Below, piece by piece: positions 24,441-37,345 of a DNA stretch of 64,000 nt. The translations under genes were made by a program, and so were the position numbers. The stretch is from Acanthacorydalis orientalis (lineage: Eukaryota; Arthropoda; Insecta; Megaloptera; Corydalidae): the NCBI GenBank assembly GCA_034766995.1, contig CM068314.1, forward strand, positions 34,178,208 through 34,242,207, given 5' to 3'. Numbering within the stretch: the first letter of the stretch is position 1; each line of letters starts with the position of its first letter. The notes below the pieces were generated by a model, which had not been told where the DNA came from, ran no database searches, and saw nothing but the letters and a program-made list of their open reading frames with translations.

Positions 24441-25418
24441 TTAATAATATAATTCAAAATCTATTCGATTGGAAATAAAAAATGATCCATTTGATCCGAT
24501 TTTCCGTACCCAAACACCATTTTTAAAGTATCCTTCAGTAACCCAATGATGCATTTGTTGTGCAGAAAAAGGTCCATATGTTTTTGTATCATTCTGTGAC
24601 CATTTATATTCCCAAAAAACATCATTCCCGGCACCTGCGACATTCTCATTTACATTTTCTTCATCTAATTTACTTTTTTCTTTTTCTGTGAAGTCATCAG
24701 CATACATATCAATATCTACTGCTGTTTTGTTCTTATCTTTATTTATTTTATTTAATATCATTTCATATGTTTCTTGATAAACATCCATATTACCAGTTTG
24801 TGACAATAATTCATTTGCAAGTCCTGTTAAATCTGTAGCACTACTAGATGTTGTTTCAATCCCATTTTTTTTATTCTTCCACCGTTCTTGACTTGAGATG
24901 TTACTGTTAGATCCCAAACGTTTCAAAGCAGAAGCTATAGTTTCTTTTGGTTTCATATATTTCAAAATTGCTGAGTAATTTGCTATCTCGTCAAAGTTTT
25001 CTTCATCAGAATCACTACTCTCATCCCCTAACCCTTTCTCACTCACTGTATTATTTTTAGAGTCTTCTGTAAGTTTATGAATATTTTGCCAATCAACACT
25101 ATCTAACCAATTGTCTCGTATTTGTTTTTCTTTCTTCCAATGAAAGTTTCCTTCAGAATCGAAACAACCTTCTTCCAGCTCATCTTTCATATTAAATGCT
25201 GTTATACCAACAGTTTTTTCTAAACCTGTAACATCGTCCTCAGCACCTTCAATATCATCTTCATGGAGAACATCATAATCATCCTCAGAGTCATCCTCTT
25301 CATCTGAATCCAGTGAATGTTTCTTAAGACTTAATTCTTTTTGTGGTTGTTTTGATTTCAACTCAGTGGATTCGATATCATCGTCTATTAAGTATTCGTC
25401 TAATTTACGTTTAGGCAT
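24441..25418 (-). CDS. CD2BP2: CD2BP2/Lin1-like GYF-domain protein
   Basis: A single-exon frame of 325 residues starting at MPKRKLDEYLIDD (ATG at 25416-25418); an in-frame ATG 12 codons earlier gives a hydrophobic leader that does not fit the family. The N-terminal third is highly acidic (DSDEEDDSEDDYD). GITAFNMKDELEEGCFDSEG and FHWKKE...DNWLDSVDW are conserved blocks of CD2BP2/Lin1 proteins. The C-terminus is a GYF domain (about residues 268-325): WEYKW, YGPFSAQQMHHWVTEGYF, then VWVRKI. GYF domains bind proline-rich peptides; CD2BP2 and yeast Lin1 associate with the U5 snRNP before tri-snRNP assembly, so a nuclear splicing role is expected. Drosophila holn1 is, to my knowledge, the fly orthologue. 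It is convergent with Ndg. Identity is firm; the role is by family. Confidence 0.93.
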   Translation of the reverse strand: MPKRKLDEYLIDDDIESTELKSKQPQKELSLKKHSLDSDEEDDSEDDYDVLHEDDIEGAEDDVTGLEKTVGITAFNMKDELEEGCFDSEGNFHWKKEKQIRDNWLDSVDWQNIHKLTEDSKNNTVSEKGLGDESSDSDEENFDEIANYSAILKYMKPKETIASALKRLGSNSNISSQERWKNKKNGIETTSSSATDLTGLANELLSQTGNMDVYQETYEMILNKINKDKNKTAVDIDMYADDFTEKEKSKLDEENVNENVAGAGNDVFWEYKWSQNDTKTYGPFSAQQMHHWVTEGYFKNGVWVRKIGSNGSFFISNRIDFELYY

Positions 25419-26068
25419 GATGAAAATTACAACTACGCAACACAAGATAAACAATTCAGTATATTAACCTTAAATGATTAGAGTAAAGAATTTAAATCCA
25501 TTCGACACTATTTAGCTCTGTGCCCATGTACAAGAAAAATCACTCCTCAATATTATAACCGTAGATAAAGACTCTTATGTATACAATATTATAACAATAA
25601 AAACTCCAAATAGATTTTTTACAAAAACAAAATAATAAATAAACAAAATTTACCTTAAATTATTCTTCCATATTATTATTGTAAAAACTATTAGATAAGA
25701 AAACACAAACTAATAATAATTTTTCAATAACACTGACTGAAGTATATTAACATAGGGAATGTTAAAACTGTAGTGTTTTGACTACAAATTAAGAATTCTA
25801 ACCTTATACCGAAATTTACTAGAATTTTATTTTAACAAGATCTTTCAACATATTAACATTTTCAGTTATGTTTTGCTGTGTATTGATAATTATGATTATA
25901 TTTTCATGTTTATTCTTCTTTAATTCATATATTTTATTACCCCCATAATAAATGTTATTTTAAATTTAATAATATTTAAAAATAAAACCTATTTTATATT
26001 CCTTATTAGTGATCATTTGTGGATAAATACTTTTTACTAAAAAATATTGTGATAAAAATTTATATACT

Positions 26069-26071
<3 letters not shown>

Positions 26072-26134
<63 letters not shown>
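26072..26134. repeat. (AT)n microsatellite
   Basis: About 31 units in the spacer before the satellite block. Confidence 0.9.
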
Positions 26135-26139
<5 letters not shown>

Positions 26140-26759
26140 AAAAAGCAGGTATCAGAACAAATCATTTATTTATTTACTTTGACAATTACAAAAGAAACAT
26201 TTTGTAATAATTTTTTCTACAGAAAATTTTAAATAAGGTTAGTACAAGTTCACTGTTTTAATCTCATACTACTATGAAAACTCATAGCGTGTTCTATTCA
26301 TAACACTGGATGTGTAAGATGGATTTGTACTCCAAGTGTTCGTTCTTTGCTATCTTTGAATTTTATCAAGTAACAGCAAAATGTTCTTCTAGTTAATGGT
26401 TAGTAATCACAAACGTTAAATTATTTTTTTTATTTTAATTATTTTAACAATCTTATTCGAAAACATGTTATTTCAAATTACGATAAAATGAAATTGTAAT
26501 GAAGTTTGTTTTAAAAAATATTTATTCATAAAATAGTTACTTATATTTCGAAAAAAGTGTATTGTTTAATGCATAAAGACAATAAAACTTTCTTCTTTAC
26601 ATACCTTACATGATTATCGGACATTTGGTATACCAAAAACATTGATATTTAAAATTTTTAAACATTTGAACAAAATTGTTTTCTCATTTCTTATAACACC
26701 AAGTTCTTAAAAACAATAATATGACATGAGTTCCTGTCATACACGACATGGCATAATTT

Positions 26760-27110
26760 TTACCTGATAATTCCAAACAGCAAATAGGTGACAAATCTAC
26801 TGTTTGTCAGACAAAATAAGATAATATCCATTAGAATCAGCCACGTATATTTATGGTCAAAAAATTAGATGCTACCGGTTACTGATTGGATTTTTTAACA
26901 TTTAATAATAGAATAGTTCTTCCTATCATACCGTAATTGTAGAGTTATCTATCAGTCAGTCATTTGTATTTATAACCAAAAAGTTAGAATTTTGAGTGCT
27001 ACTATTAGTATTTTTTGATATTTAAGAATAGCATAATCCCTCACTTCATATATGACAGTTTGTAATTTTTGTCCGACTATTTCAAACAGCAAATATCTGA
27101 CAAATATTTT
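26760..27110 (+). repeat. Diverged duplicated segment
   Basis: The word aacagcaaata followed by gacaaat recurs (26776 and 27085), as does tatttat..(t/c)caaaaa.ttaga (around 26850 and 26970), followed in each case by tgctac and a tttttt-a-atattta word. The copies are well diverged, so this is an old tandem duplication. Confidence 0.45.
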
Positions 27111-27112
27111 AA

Positions 27113-27420
27113 TTGTTTTGTCATCACATAGAGCTTAAATTTTTATTCCCGTTTTTTTCGCCTTTGTTATCCTTTTTCGACCTTTTTCATTTATTTTCGT
27201 CCTTTTTTGTTTTTTCATCTTTTTTTCATTCCAATCTCCCTTTTAATCTCAATTTCTCCTTTTCGTTCCTATTTCTCATTTTTTCGTCTCAATTTCTCAT
27301 TTTTAATCCTTTTTTGTCTTTTTAGTCGTTTTTCGTCCTTTTTGTCCTAATTTATCCTTTTTATCTAAATTCTCCTTTTTTTGGATTGACTTTTTCATTT
27401 CTTTGTTCATTTTTGTCCTT
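27113..27420 (+). repeat. Pyrimidine-rich tract, left edge of the satellite block
   Basis: Almost purine-free words such as cctttttcg, ttttcgtcc and tctcattttt repeat irregularly on +. The frame 27113-27325 is only Phe/Ser-rich translation of this tract. It resembles the longer tract at 51974-52967 in base bias and wording. Confidence 0.75.
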
Positions 27421-28910
27421 TTTCAGCAAAAAAAACATGTTTTTTCAGCGGTTTTTCGGACTTTTTTGGTATCCATTGTGAAGTTATTTGAACCGATTTT
27501 AACTTTATCTACAAATACACATAAAGCATTAAATTTCACATCGACCAGTAGGAATTTGTTGGCTGATTTTTATTATTTTGGATATTTTAAGCAAGAAACA
27601 TAGGTTTTCTCAACGGTTTTTTTGAACTTTTTTAATATCCATTATGAACTGATTTTAATTTTGTGTACAAATATACATAAAGTATTAAGATACGTGCCGA
27701 CCGGTATGAATTTGTTGCCAGATTTTTATTAATTTGGACATTTTAAGTACGAAAAACATGTTTTTTCAGCGATTTTTCGGACTTTTTCGGTATCCTTTGT
27801 GAACCGATTTTAATTTCGTGTACAAATGTACATAAAGCAGTAAATTACGCATCGATCAGTATGAATTTGTTGCCAGATTTTCATTAATTTGCAAATTTTA
27901 AGTACGAAAAACATGTTTTTTCAGCGGTTTTTCGGACTTTTTCGGTATCCATTATTATTTTATTTTAATTATGACTAATATATGATATAGAGCATTAAAA
28001 TACGCATCGACCAGTATCAAATAAGTTCCAGATTTTAAACAATTTGGATATTTTCAGTAAGAAAAACATGTTTTTTCTGCGGTATTTTGAACTTTTTCGG
28101 TATCCATTATTATCTTATTTTAATTATGACTAATATATGATATAGAGCATTAAATACGCATCGACCAATATGAAATAAGTTCCAGATTTTAAACAATTGG
28201 ATATTTTCAGCAAGAATAACATGTTTTTTCTGCGGTTTTTTGAACTTTTTCGGTATCCATTATTATCTTATTTTAATTATGACTAATATATGATATAGAG
28301 CATTGAAATACGCATCGACCAGTATCAAATAAGTGCCAGATTTTAAACAATTTGGATATTTTCAGCAAGAAAAACATGTTTTTTCTGCGGTTTTTTGAAC
28401 TTTTTCGGTATCCATTATTATCTTATTTTAATTATGACTAATATATGATATAGAGCATTAAAATACGCATCGACCAGTATCAAATAAGTGCCAGATTTTA
28501 AACAATTTGGATATTTTCAGCAAGAAAAACTTCCTTTTTCTGCGTTTTTTTGAACTTTTTCGGTATCCATTATTATCTTATTTTAATTATGACTAATATA
28601 TGATATAGAGCATTAAAATACGCATCGACCAGTATCAAATAAGTGCCAGATTTTAAACAATTTGGATATTTTCAGCAAGAAAAACATGTTTTTTCTGCGG
28701 TTTTTTGAACTTTTTCGGTATTCATTATTATCTTATTTTAATTATGACTAATATATGATATAGAGCATTAAAATACGCATCGACCAGTATCAAATAAGTG
28801 CCAGATTTTAGACAATTTGGATATTTTCAGCAAGAAAAACATGTTTTTTCTGCGGTTTTTTGAACTTTTTCGGTATCCATTATTATCTTATTTTAATTAT
28901 GACTAATATA
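27421..28910 (+). repeat. 155-bp satellite array, forward orientation
   Basis: About nine to ten tandem monomers. The marker gaaaaacatg (or variants) starts at 27906, 28061, 28214, 28369, 28524, 28679 and 28834, giving steps of 153-155 bases. Other shared words are ctttttcggtatccatt, gatatagagcattaaa and cgcatcgaccagta. The rightmost monomers are nearly identical; the left ones are more diverged. Confidence 0.93.
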
Positions 28911-29810
28911 CGATATAGTCAATGTCCAAATCCGCACATCCGCCATATCCGCAATATCCACATATCCGCAACATCCGCAAAAACCACAAAAAATGTGATT
29001 TTTGCGGTTTTTTTGTTATTTCTGGTATTTGTTATCATCTTATGATATAGAACATTAGAATACGCATCGAGCAGTATGAAATTTTTGTCATTTTTTTACA
29101 TTTTGTATATTTTAAGCAAGAAAAACGTGTAATTTTTACGGATATTTTGCGGTTTTTGTAACTTTTTCGGTATCCATTATGAACCAATGTTATTTTTGTC
29201 TCATTTATGATATAGAACATTAAAATATGCATCGAACAGTTTGTATAAAATAAAAATAAAAAATAAAAATGAATTTTATTCATAGTAAAATAATACAGGG
29301 CCGGGTTTGGCCTTATGTTCTGGACATTGGTGCGGTGCCCTTACCATTTTGGTATTTATCCGCATTTGTGGGGTGTGGATTTTGTGTTGTGTTATGTGTG
29401 ATTTTTTATTAGTGTCTCTGTTTATGTTCAGGGAAAAATTTTCAAAAAACCGGGAATGAACAGTTTGAAATAGTTCATCATTTTTATAACATTTTGGATA
29501 TTTTAAACAAGAAAAACATTTATTTTTGCGGATATTTCGCGGTTATTGTGACTCTTTCGGTATCAATTATGAACCTATGTTAATTTTGTCTCTTTTACGA
29601 TATAGAACATGAAATTACGCATCGAACAGTATGAAATAGTTGCTAGTTTTATAACATTTTGCATATTTTATGAAGGAATAACGGAAATTTTTGCAGATAT
29701 TTTGCGGTTTTTTTGATATTTCCGACATTTATTATGGACCGATGTTAATTTTGTCTAGAAATATACATAAAGCATTAAAAGACGAATCGAGCAGTATTAA
29801 CTAGTTACCA
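28911..29810 (+). repeat. Transition zone of diverged 155-bp-type monomers
   Basis: Forward-oriented monomers of the same family (ggtatccattatgaacc, cgcatcgaacagt) are interrupted by a GCGGATAT/ATCCGC-rich patch at about 28920-28990 and by a LINE insertion at 29244-29457. Confidence 0.8.
29244..29457 (-). mobile_element. 5'-truncated LINE 3' end
   Basis: It is flanked by perfect 10-base repeats GAACAGTTTG (29234-29243 and 29458-29467), which are part of the satellite monomer. Read on -, the insert ends ...AAACCCGGCCCTGTATTA, ACTATGAATAAA and a T/A-rich tail of TTTTA-type units. This is typical of insect non-LTR retrotransposon 3' ends with a poly(A) signal. No reverse transcriptase is present. 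Confidence 0.72.
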
Positions 29811-30442
29811 CAATATCCTACATATCAACTAAATAAACCATATCCGCAATATCCGCCATATCCTGATTATCCGCCATATCCGCAATATATAAAATATCCA
29901 AATTGTTTTAAAAATGGCAACTATTTCATACCGGTCGATGCGTATATAATTGTTCTATATGATATATTATTTAAAATTAATATCAGTCCATAAAAAATCA
30001 AAATTAACATCGGTACATAATAGATACCAAAAAAGTCACAAAAACCGCGAAATATCCGCAAAATATCCGCAAAAAATTAAAGGTTTTTCATGCCTAAAAT
30101 ATCCAAAATGTAAAAAAAATGACAAAAATTTCATACTGTTCGATGCGTATGTTCATGTTCTATATCATAAGATAATAATAAATACCAAAAATAATTCAAA
30201 AACCCCCCAAAATCGCATTTTTTTGAATTTTGCGGATATGCGGATATAACGGATACGCAAAAATAAACGTTTTTCTTGTTTAAAATATCCAAAATGTAAA
30301 AAAAATGACAAAAATTTCATACTGTTCGATGCGTATGTTCATGTTCTATATCATAAGATAATAATAAATACCAAAAATAACTCAAAACCCCCCCAAAATC
30401 GCATTTTTTTGAATTTTGCGGATATGCGGATATAACGGATAC

Positions 30443-30922
30443 GCAAAAATAAACGTTTTTCTTGTTTAAAATATCCAAAATGTAAAAAAAATGACAAAAA
30501 TTTCATACTGTTCGATGCGTATGTTCATGTTCTATATCATAAGATAATAATAAATACCAAAAATAACTCAAAACCCCCCCAAAATCGCATTTTTTTGGAT
30601 TTTGCGGATATGCGGATATAACGGATACGCGGATATGGCGGATATGGCGGATACTGCGGATATTGCGGATATGGCGGATATCATATCCGCCATATCCGCA
30701 ATATCCGCCATATCCGCAAATCCGCCATATCCGCAATATCCGCCGTATCCGCATATCCGCAAAATCCAAAAAAATGCGATTTTGGGGGGTTTTTGAGTTA
30801 TTTTTGGTATTTATTATTATCTTATGATATAGAACATGAGAATACGCATCGAACAGTATGAAATTTTTGTAATTTTTTTTACATTTTGGATATTTTAAGC
30901 AAGAAAAACGTTTTTCTTTGCG
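30443..30922. repeat. Strong dyad 1 (palindrome)
   Basis: Centre near 30681. Arms of about 240 bases carry C-run/G-run copies (aaccccccc; ggggggttttt) and GCGGATAT-type 9-mers. Its outer arms extend further than in the other units because the left neighbour is an inverted unit. Confidence 0.88.
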
Positions 30923-32865
30923 GATATTTTGCGGATATTTCGCGGTTTTTGTAACTTTTTCGGTATCCATTATGAACCGATGTTATTTTTGTCTCATTTA
31001 TGATATAGAACATTAAAATAGGCATCGGATAGTATGAAATAGTTGCCACTTTTTTAACATTTTGGATATTTTAGGCATGAAAAACCTTTAATTTCGCGAA
31101 TTTTTCGCGGTTTTTGTGACTTTTTTGGTATCTATTATGTACCGATGTTAATTTTGACTCATGTATGATATAGTATATTAAAATACGCATCGGATAGTAT
31201 GAAATAGTTGCCATTTTTATAGCATTTTGGATATTTTAGCCATGAAAAACCTTTATTTTTGTTAATTTTTCGCGGTTTTTGTGACTTTTTCGGTATCTAT
31301 TATAAATCGATGTAAATTTTGACTCAAGTATGAAATAGAACATTAAATAACGCATAGAACAGTATGAAATAGTTGCTAGTTTTATAACATTTTGGGTATT
31401 TTATGAAGGAAAAACTGTAATTTTTGCTGATTTTTTGCGGTTTTTATGATATTTCCGACATTTATTACGGACAGATATTAATTTAGTCTACAAATATACA
31501 TAAAGCATTAAAAGACGAATCGACCAGTATTAATTAGTTGCCAAATTATCCTACATATCCACAAAATAAGCAATATCCGTAATATCCACCATATACGAAA
31601 TATCCGCAATATCCAAAAATGTGATTTTTTGCAGTTTATTTGATATTTCCTACATTTTTTATGGACTGATATTAATTTTAAATAAGATATCATATAGAAC
31701 AATTATATACGCATCGACCGGTATGAAATAGTTGCCATTTTTAAAACAATTTGGATATTTTATATATTGCGGATATGTCGGATATTGAGGATATGGCGGA
31801 TATGGTTTATTTTTTGATATGTAGGATATTTTGGTAACTAGTTAATACTGGTCGATTCGTCTTTTAATGCTTTATGTATATTTCTAGACAAAATTAACAT
31901 CGGTTCATAATAAATGTCGGAAATATCAAAAAAACCGCAAAATATCTGCAAAAATTTCCGTTATTCCTTCATAAAATATGCAAAATGTTATAAAACTAGC
32001 AACTATTTCATACTGTCCGATGGGTAATTTCATGTTCTATATCGTAAAAGAGACAAAATTATCATAGGTTCATAATTGATACCGCAAAAGTCACAAAAAC
32101 CGCGAAATATCCGCAAAATATCCGCAAAAATAAATGTTTTTCTTGTTTAAAATATCCAAAATGTAAAAAAAATGACAAAAATTTCATACTGTTCGATGCG
32201 TATGTTCATGTTCTATATCATAAGATAATAATAAATACCAAAAATAACTCAAAAACCCTCCAAAATCGCGTTTTTTTGAATTTTGCGGATATGCGGATAT
32301 AACGGATACGCAAAAATAAACGTTTTTCTTGTTTAAAATATCCAAAATGTAAAAAAAATGACAAAAATTTCATACTGTTCGATGCGTATGTTCATGTTCT
32401 ATATCATAAGATAATAATAAATACCAAAAATAACTCAAAACCCCCCCAAAATCGCATTTTTTTGAATTTTGCGGATATGCGGATATAACGGATACGCAAA
32501 AATAAACGTTTTTCTTGTTTAAAATATCCAAAATGTAAAAAAAATGACAAAAATTTCATACTGTTCGATGCGTATTTTCATGTTCTATATCATAAGATAA
32601 TAATAAATACCAAAAATAACTCAAAACCCCCCCAAAATCGCATTTTTTTGAATTTTGCGGATATGCGGATATAACGGATACGCAAAAATAAACGTTTTTC
32701 TTGTTTAAAATATCCAAAATGTAAAAAAAATGACAAAAATTTCATACTGTTCGATGCGTATTCTCATGTTCTATATCATAAGATAATAATAAATACCAAA
32801 AATAACTCAAAAACCCCCCAAAATCGCATTTCTTTGGATTTTGCGGATATGCGGATATGGCGGAT

Positions 32866-33352
32866 ACGCAAAAATAAACGTTTTTCTTGCTTAAAATAGC
32901 CAAAATGTAAAAAAAATGACAAAAATTTCATACTGTTCGATGCGTATTCTAATGTTCTATATCATAAGATAATAATAAATACCAAAAATAACTCAAAAAC
33001 CCCCCAAAATCGCATTTTTTTGGATTTTGCGGATATGCGGATATAACGGATACGCGGATATGGCGGATATGGCGGATACTGCGGATATTGCGGATATGGC
33101 GGATATCATATCCGCAATATCCGCCATATCCGCATATCCGCCATATCCGCCATATCCGCAATATCCGCCGTATCCGCATATCCGCAAAATCCAAAAAAAT
33201 GCGATTTTGGGGGGTTTTTGAGTTATTTTTGGTATTTATTATTATCTTATGATATAGAACATGAGAATACGCATCGAACAGTATGAAATTTTTGTAATTT
33301 TTTTTACATTTTGGATATTTTAAGCAAGAAAAACGTTTTTTTTTTGCGGATA
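32866..33352. repeat. Strong dyad 2 (palindrome)
   Basis: Centre near 33106 (ggatatcatatcc). Preceded by five ~187-bp modules; distance from dyad 1 about 2425. Confidence 0.88.
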
Positions 33353-35104
33353 TTTTGCGGATATTTCGCGGTTTTTGTAACTTTTTCGGTATCCATTATG
33401 AACCGATGTTATTTTTGTCTCATTTATGATATAGAACATTAAAATAGGCATCGGATAGTATGAAATAGTTGCCACTTTTTTAACATTTTGGATATTTTAG
33501 GCATGAAAAACCTTTAATTTCGCGAATTTTTCGCGGTTTTTGTGACTTTTTTGGTATCTATTATGTACCGATGTTAATTTTGACTCATGTATGATATAGT
33601 ATATTAAAATACGCATCGGATAGTATGAAATAGTTGCCATTTTTATAGCATTTTGGATATTTTAGCCATGAAAAACCTTTATTTTTGTTAATTTTTCGCG
33701 GTTTTTGTGACTTTTTCGGTATCTATTATAAATCGATGTAAATTTTGACTCAAGTATGAAATAGAACATTAAATAACGCATAGAACAGTATGAAATAGTT
33801 GCTAGTTTTATAACATTTTGGGTATTTTATGAAGGAAAAACTGTAATTTTTGCTGATTTTTTGCGGTTTTTATGATATTTCCGACATTTATTACGGACAG
33901 ATATTAATTTAGTCTACAAATATACATAAAGCATTAAAAGACGAATCGACCAGTATTAATTAGTTGCCAAATTATCCTACATATCCACAAAATAAGCAAT
34001 ATCCGTAATATCCACCATATACGAAATATCCGCAATATCCAAAAATGTGATTTTTTGCAGTTTATTTGATATTTCCTACATTTTTTATGGACTGATATTA
34101 ATTTTAAATAAGATATCATATAGAACAATTATATACGCATCGACCGGTATGAAATAGTTGCCATTTTTAAAACAATTTGGATATTTTATATATTGCGGAT
34201 ATGTCGGATATTGAGGATATGGCGGATATGGTTTATTTTTTGATATGTAGGATATTTTGGTAACTAGTTAATACTGGTCGATTCGTCTTTTAATGCTTTA
34301 TGTATATTTCTAGACAAAATTAACATCGGTCCATAATAAATGTCGGAAATATCAAAAAAACCGCAAAATATCTGCAAAAATTTCCGTTATTCCTTCATAA
34401 AATATGCAAAATGTTATAAAACTAGCAACTATTTCATACTGTCCGATGGGTAATTTCATGTTCTATATCGTAAAAGAGACAAAATTATCATAGGTTCATA
34501 ATTGATACCGCAAAAGTCACAAAAACCGCGAAATATCCGCAAAATATCCGCAAAAATAAACGTTTTTCTTGTTTAAAATATCCAAAATGTAAAAAAAATG
34601 ACAAAAATTTCATACTGTTCGATGCGTATGTTCATGTTCTATATCATAAGATAATAATAAATACCAAAAATAACTCAAAACCCCCCCAAAATCGCATTTT
34701 TTTGAATTTTGCGGATATGCGGATATAACGGATACGCAAAAATAAACGTTTTTCTTGTTTAAAATATCCAAAATGTAAAAAAAATGACAAAAATTTCATA
34801 CTGTTCGATGCGTATTTTCATGTTCTATATCATAAGATAATAATAAATACCAAAAATAACTCAAAACCCCCCCAAAATCGCATTTTTTTGAATTTTGCGG
34901 GTATGCGGATATAACGGATGCGCAAAAATAAACGTTTTTCTTGTTTAAAATATCCAAAATGTAAAAAAAATGACAAAAATTTCATACTGTTCGATGCGTA
35001 TTTTCATGTTCTATATCATAAGATAATAATAAATACCAAAAATAACTCAAAAACCCCCCAAAATCGCATTTCTTTGGATTTTGCGGATATGCGGATATGG
35101 CGGA

Positions 35105-35591
35105 TACGCAAAAATAAACGTTTTTCTTGCTTAAAATAGCCAAAATGTAAAAAAAATGACAAAAATTTCATACTGTTCGATGCGTATTCTCATGTTCTAT
35201 ATCATAAGATAATAATAAATACCAAAAATAACTCAAAAACCCCCCAAAATCGCATTTTTTTGGATTTTGCGGATATGCGGATATAACGGATACGCGGATA
35301 TGGCGGATATGGCGGATACTGCGGATATTGCGGATATGGCGGATATCATATCCGCAATATCCGCCATATCCGCATATCCGCCATATCCGCCATATCCGCA
35401 ATATCCGCCGTATCCGCATATCCGCAAAATCCAAAAAAATGCGATTTTGGGGGGTTTTTGAGTTATTTTTGGTATTTATTATTATCTTATGATATAGAAC
35501 ATGAGAATACGCATCGAACAGTATGAAATTTTTGTAATTTTTTTTACATTTTGGATATTTTAAGCAAGAAAAACGTTTTTTTTTGCGGATA
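35105..35591. repeat. Strong dyad 3 (palindrome)
   Basis: Centre near 35346. Preceded by four modules; spacing about 2240. Confidence 0.88.
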
Positions 35592-37345
35592 TTTTGCGGA
35601 TATTTCGCGGTTTTTGTAACTTTTTCGGTATCCATTATGAACCGATGTTATTTTTGTCTCATTTATGATATAGAACATTAAAATAGGCATCGGATAGTAT
35701 GAAATAGTTGCCACTTTTTTAACATTTTGGATATTTTAGGCATGAAAAACCTTTAATTTCGCGAATTTTTCGCGGTTTTTGTGACTTTTTTGGTATCTAT
35801 TATGTACCGATGTTAATTTTGACTCATGTATGATATAGTATATTAAAATACGCATCGGATAGTATGAAATAGTTGCCATTTTTATAGCATTTTGGATATT
35901 TTAGCCATGAAAAACCTTTATTTTTGTTAATTTTTCGCGGTTTTTGTGACTTTTTCGGTATCTATTATAAATCGATGTAAATTTTGACTCAAGTATGAAA
36001 TAGAACATTAAATAACGCATAGAACAGTATGAAATAGTTGCTAGTTTTATAACATTTTGGGTATTTTATGAAGGAAAAACTGTAATTTTTGCTGATTTTT
36101 TGCGGTTTTTATGATATTTCCGACATTTATTACGGACAGATATTAATTTAGTCTACAAATATACATAAAGCATTAAAAGACGAATCGACCAGTATTAATT
36201 AGTTGCCAAATTATCCTACATATCCACAAAATAAGCAATATCCGTAATATCCACCATATACGAAATATCCGCAATATCCAAAAATGTGATTTTTGGCAGT
36301 TTATTTGATATTTCCTACATTTTTTATGGACTGATATTAATTTTAAATAAGATATCATATAGAACAATTATATACGCATCGACCGGTATGAAATAGTTGC
36401 CATTTTTAAAACAATTTGGATATTTTATATATTGCGGATATGTCGGATATTGAGGATATGGCGGATATGGTTTATTTTTTGATATGTAGGATATTTTGGT
36501 AACTAGTTAATACTGGTCGATTCGTCTTTTAATGCTTTATGTATATTTCTAGACAAAATTAACATCGGTCCATAATAAATGTCGGAAATATCAAAAAAAC
36601 CGCAAAATATCTGCAAAAATTTCCGTTATTCCTTCATAAAATATGCAAAATGTTATAAAACTAGCAACTATTTCATACTGTCCGATGGGTAATTTCATGT
36701 TCTATATCGTAAAAGAGACAAAATTATCATAGGTTCATAATTGATACCGCAAAAGTCACAAAAACCGCGAAATATCCGCAAAATATCCGCAAAAATAAAC
36801 GTTTTTCTTGTTTAAAATATCCAAAATGTAAAAAAAATGACAAAAATTTCATACTGTTCGATGCGTATGTTCATGTTCTATATCATAAGATAATAATAAA
36901 TACCAAAAATAACTCAAAACCCCCCCAAAATCGCATTTTTTTGAATTTTGCGGATATGCGGATATAACGGATACGCAAAAATAAAAGTTTTTCTTGTTTA
37001 AAATATCCAAAATGTAAAAAAAATGACAAAAATTTCATACTGTTCGATGCGTATTTTCATGTTCTATATCATAAGATAATAATAAATACCAAAAATAACT
37101 CAAAACTCCCCCAAAATCGCATTTTTTTGAATTTTGCGGATATGCGGATATAACGGATACGCAAAAATAAACGTTTTTCTTGTTTAAAATATCCAAAATG
37201 TAAAAAAAATGACAAAAATTTCATACTGTTCGATGCGTATTTTCATGTTCTATATCATAAGATAATAATAAATACCAAAAATAACTCAAAAACCCCCCAA
37301 AATCGCATTTCTTTGGATTTTGCGGATATGCGGATATGGCGGATA

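Larger units (their letters stand above)
25419..27112. other. Spacer between CD2BP2-like gene and satellite block
   Basis: AT-rich, non-coding. The CD2BP2 promoter should lie just above 25418, but no clear element is seen. It contains an (AT)n array at 26072-26134 and a diverged duplicated segment at about 26760-27110. Confidence 0.5.

Noticed and set aside
25419..25454. Upstream ATG of the CD2BP2-like frame adding 12 residues
   Set aside because: The extra residues are hydrophobic and unlike the family; MPKRKLD fits the expected basic/acidic start.
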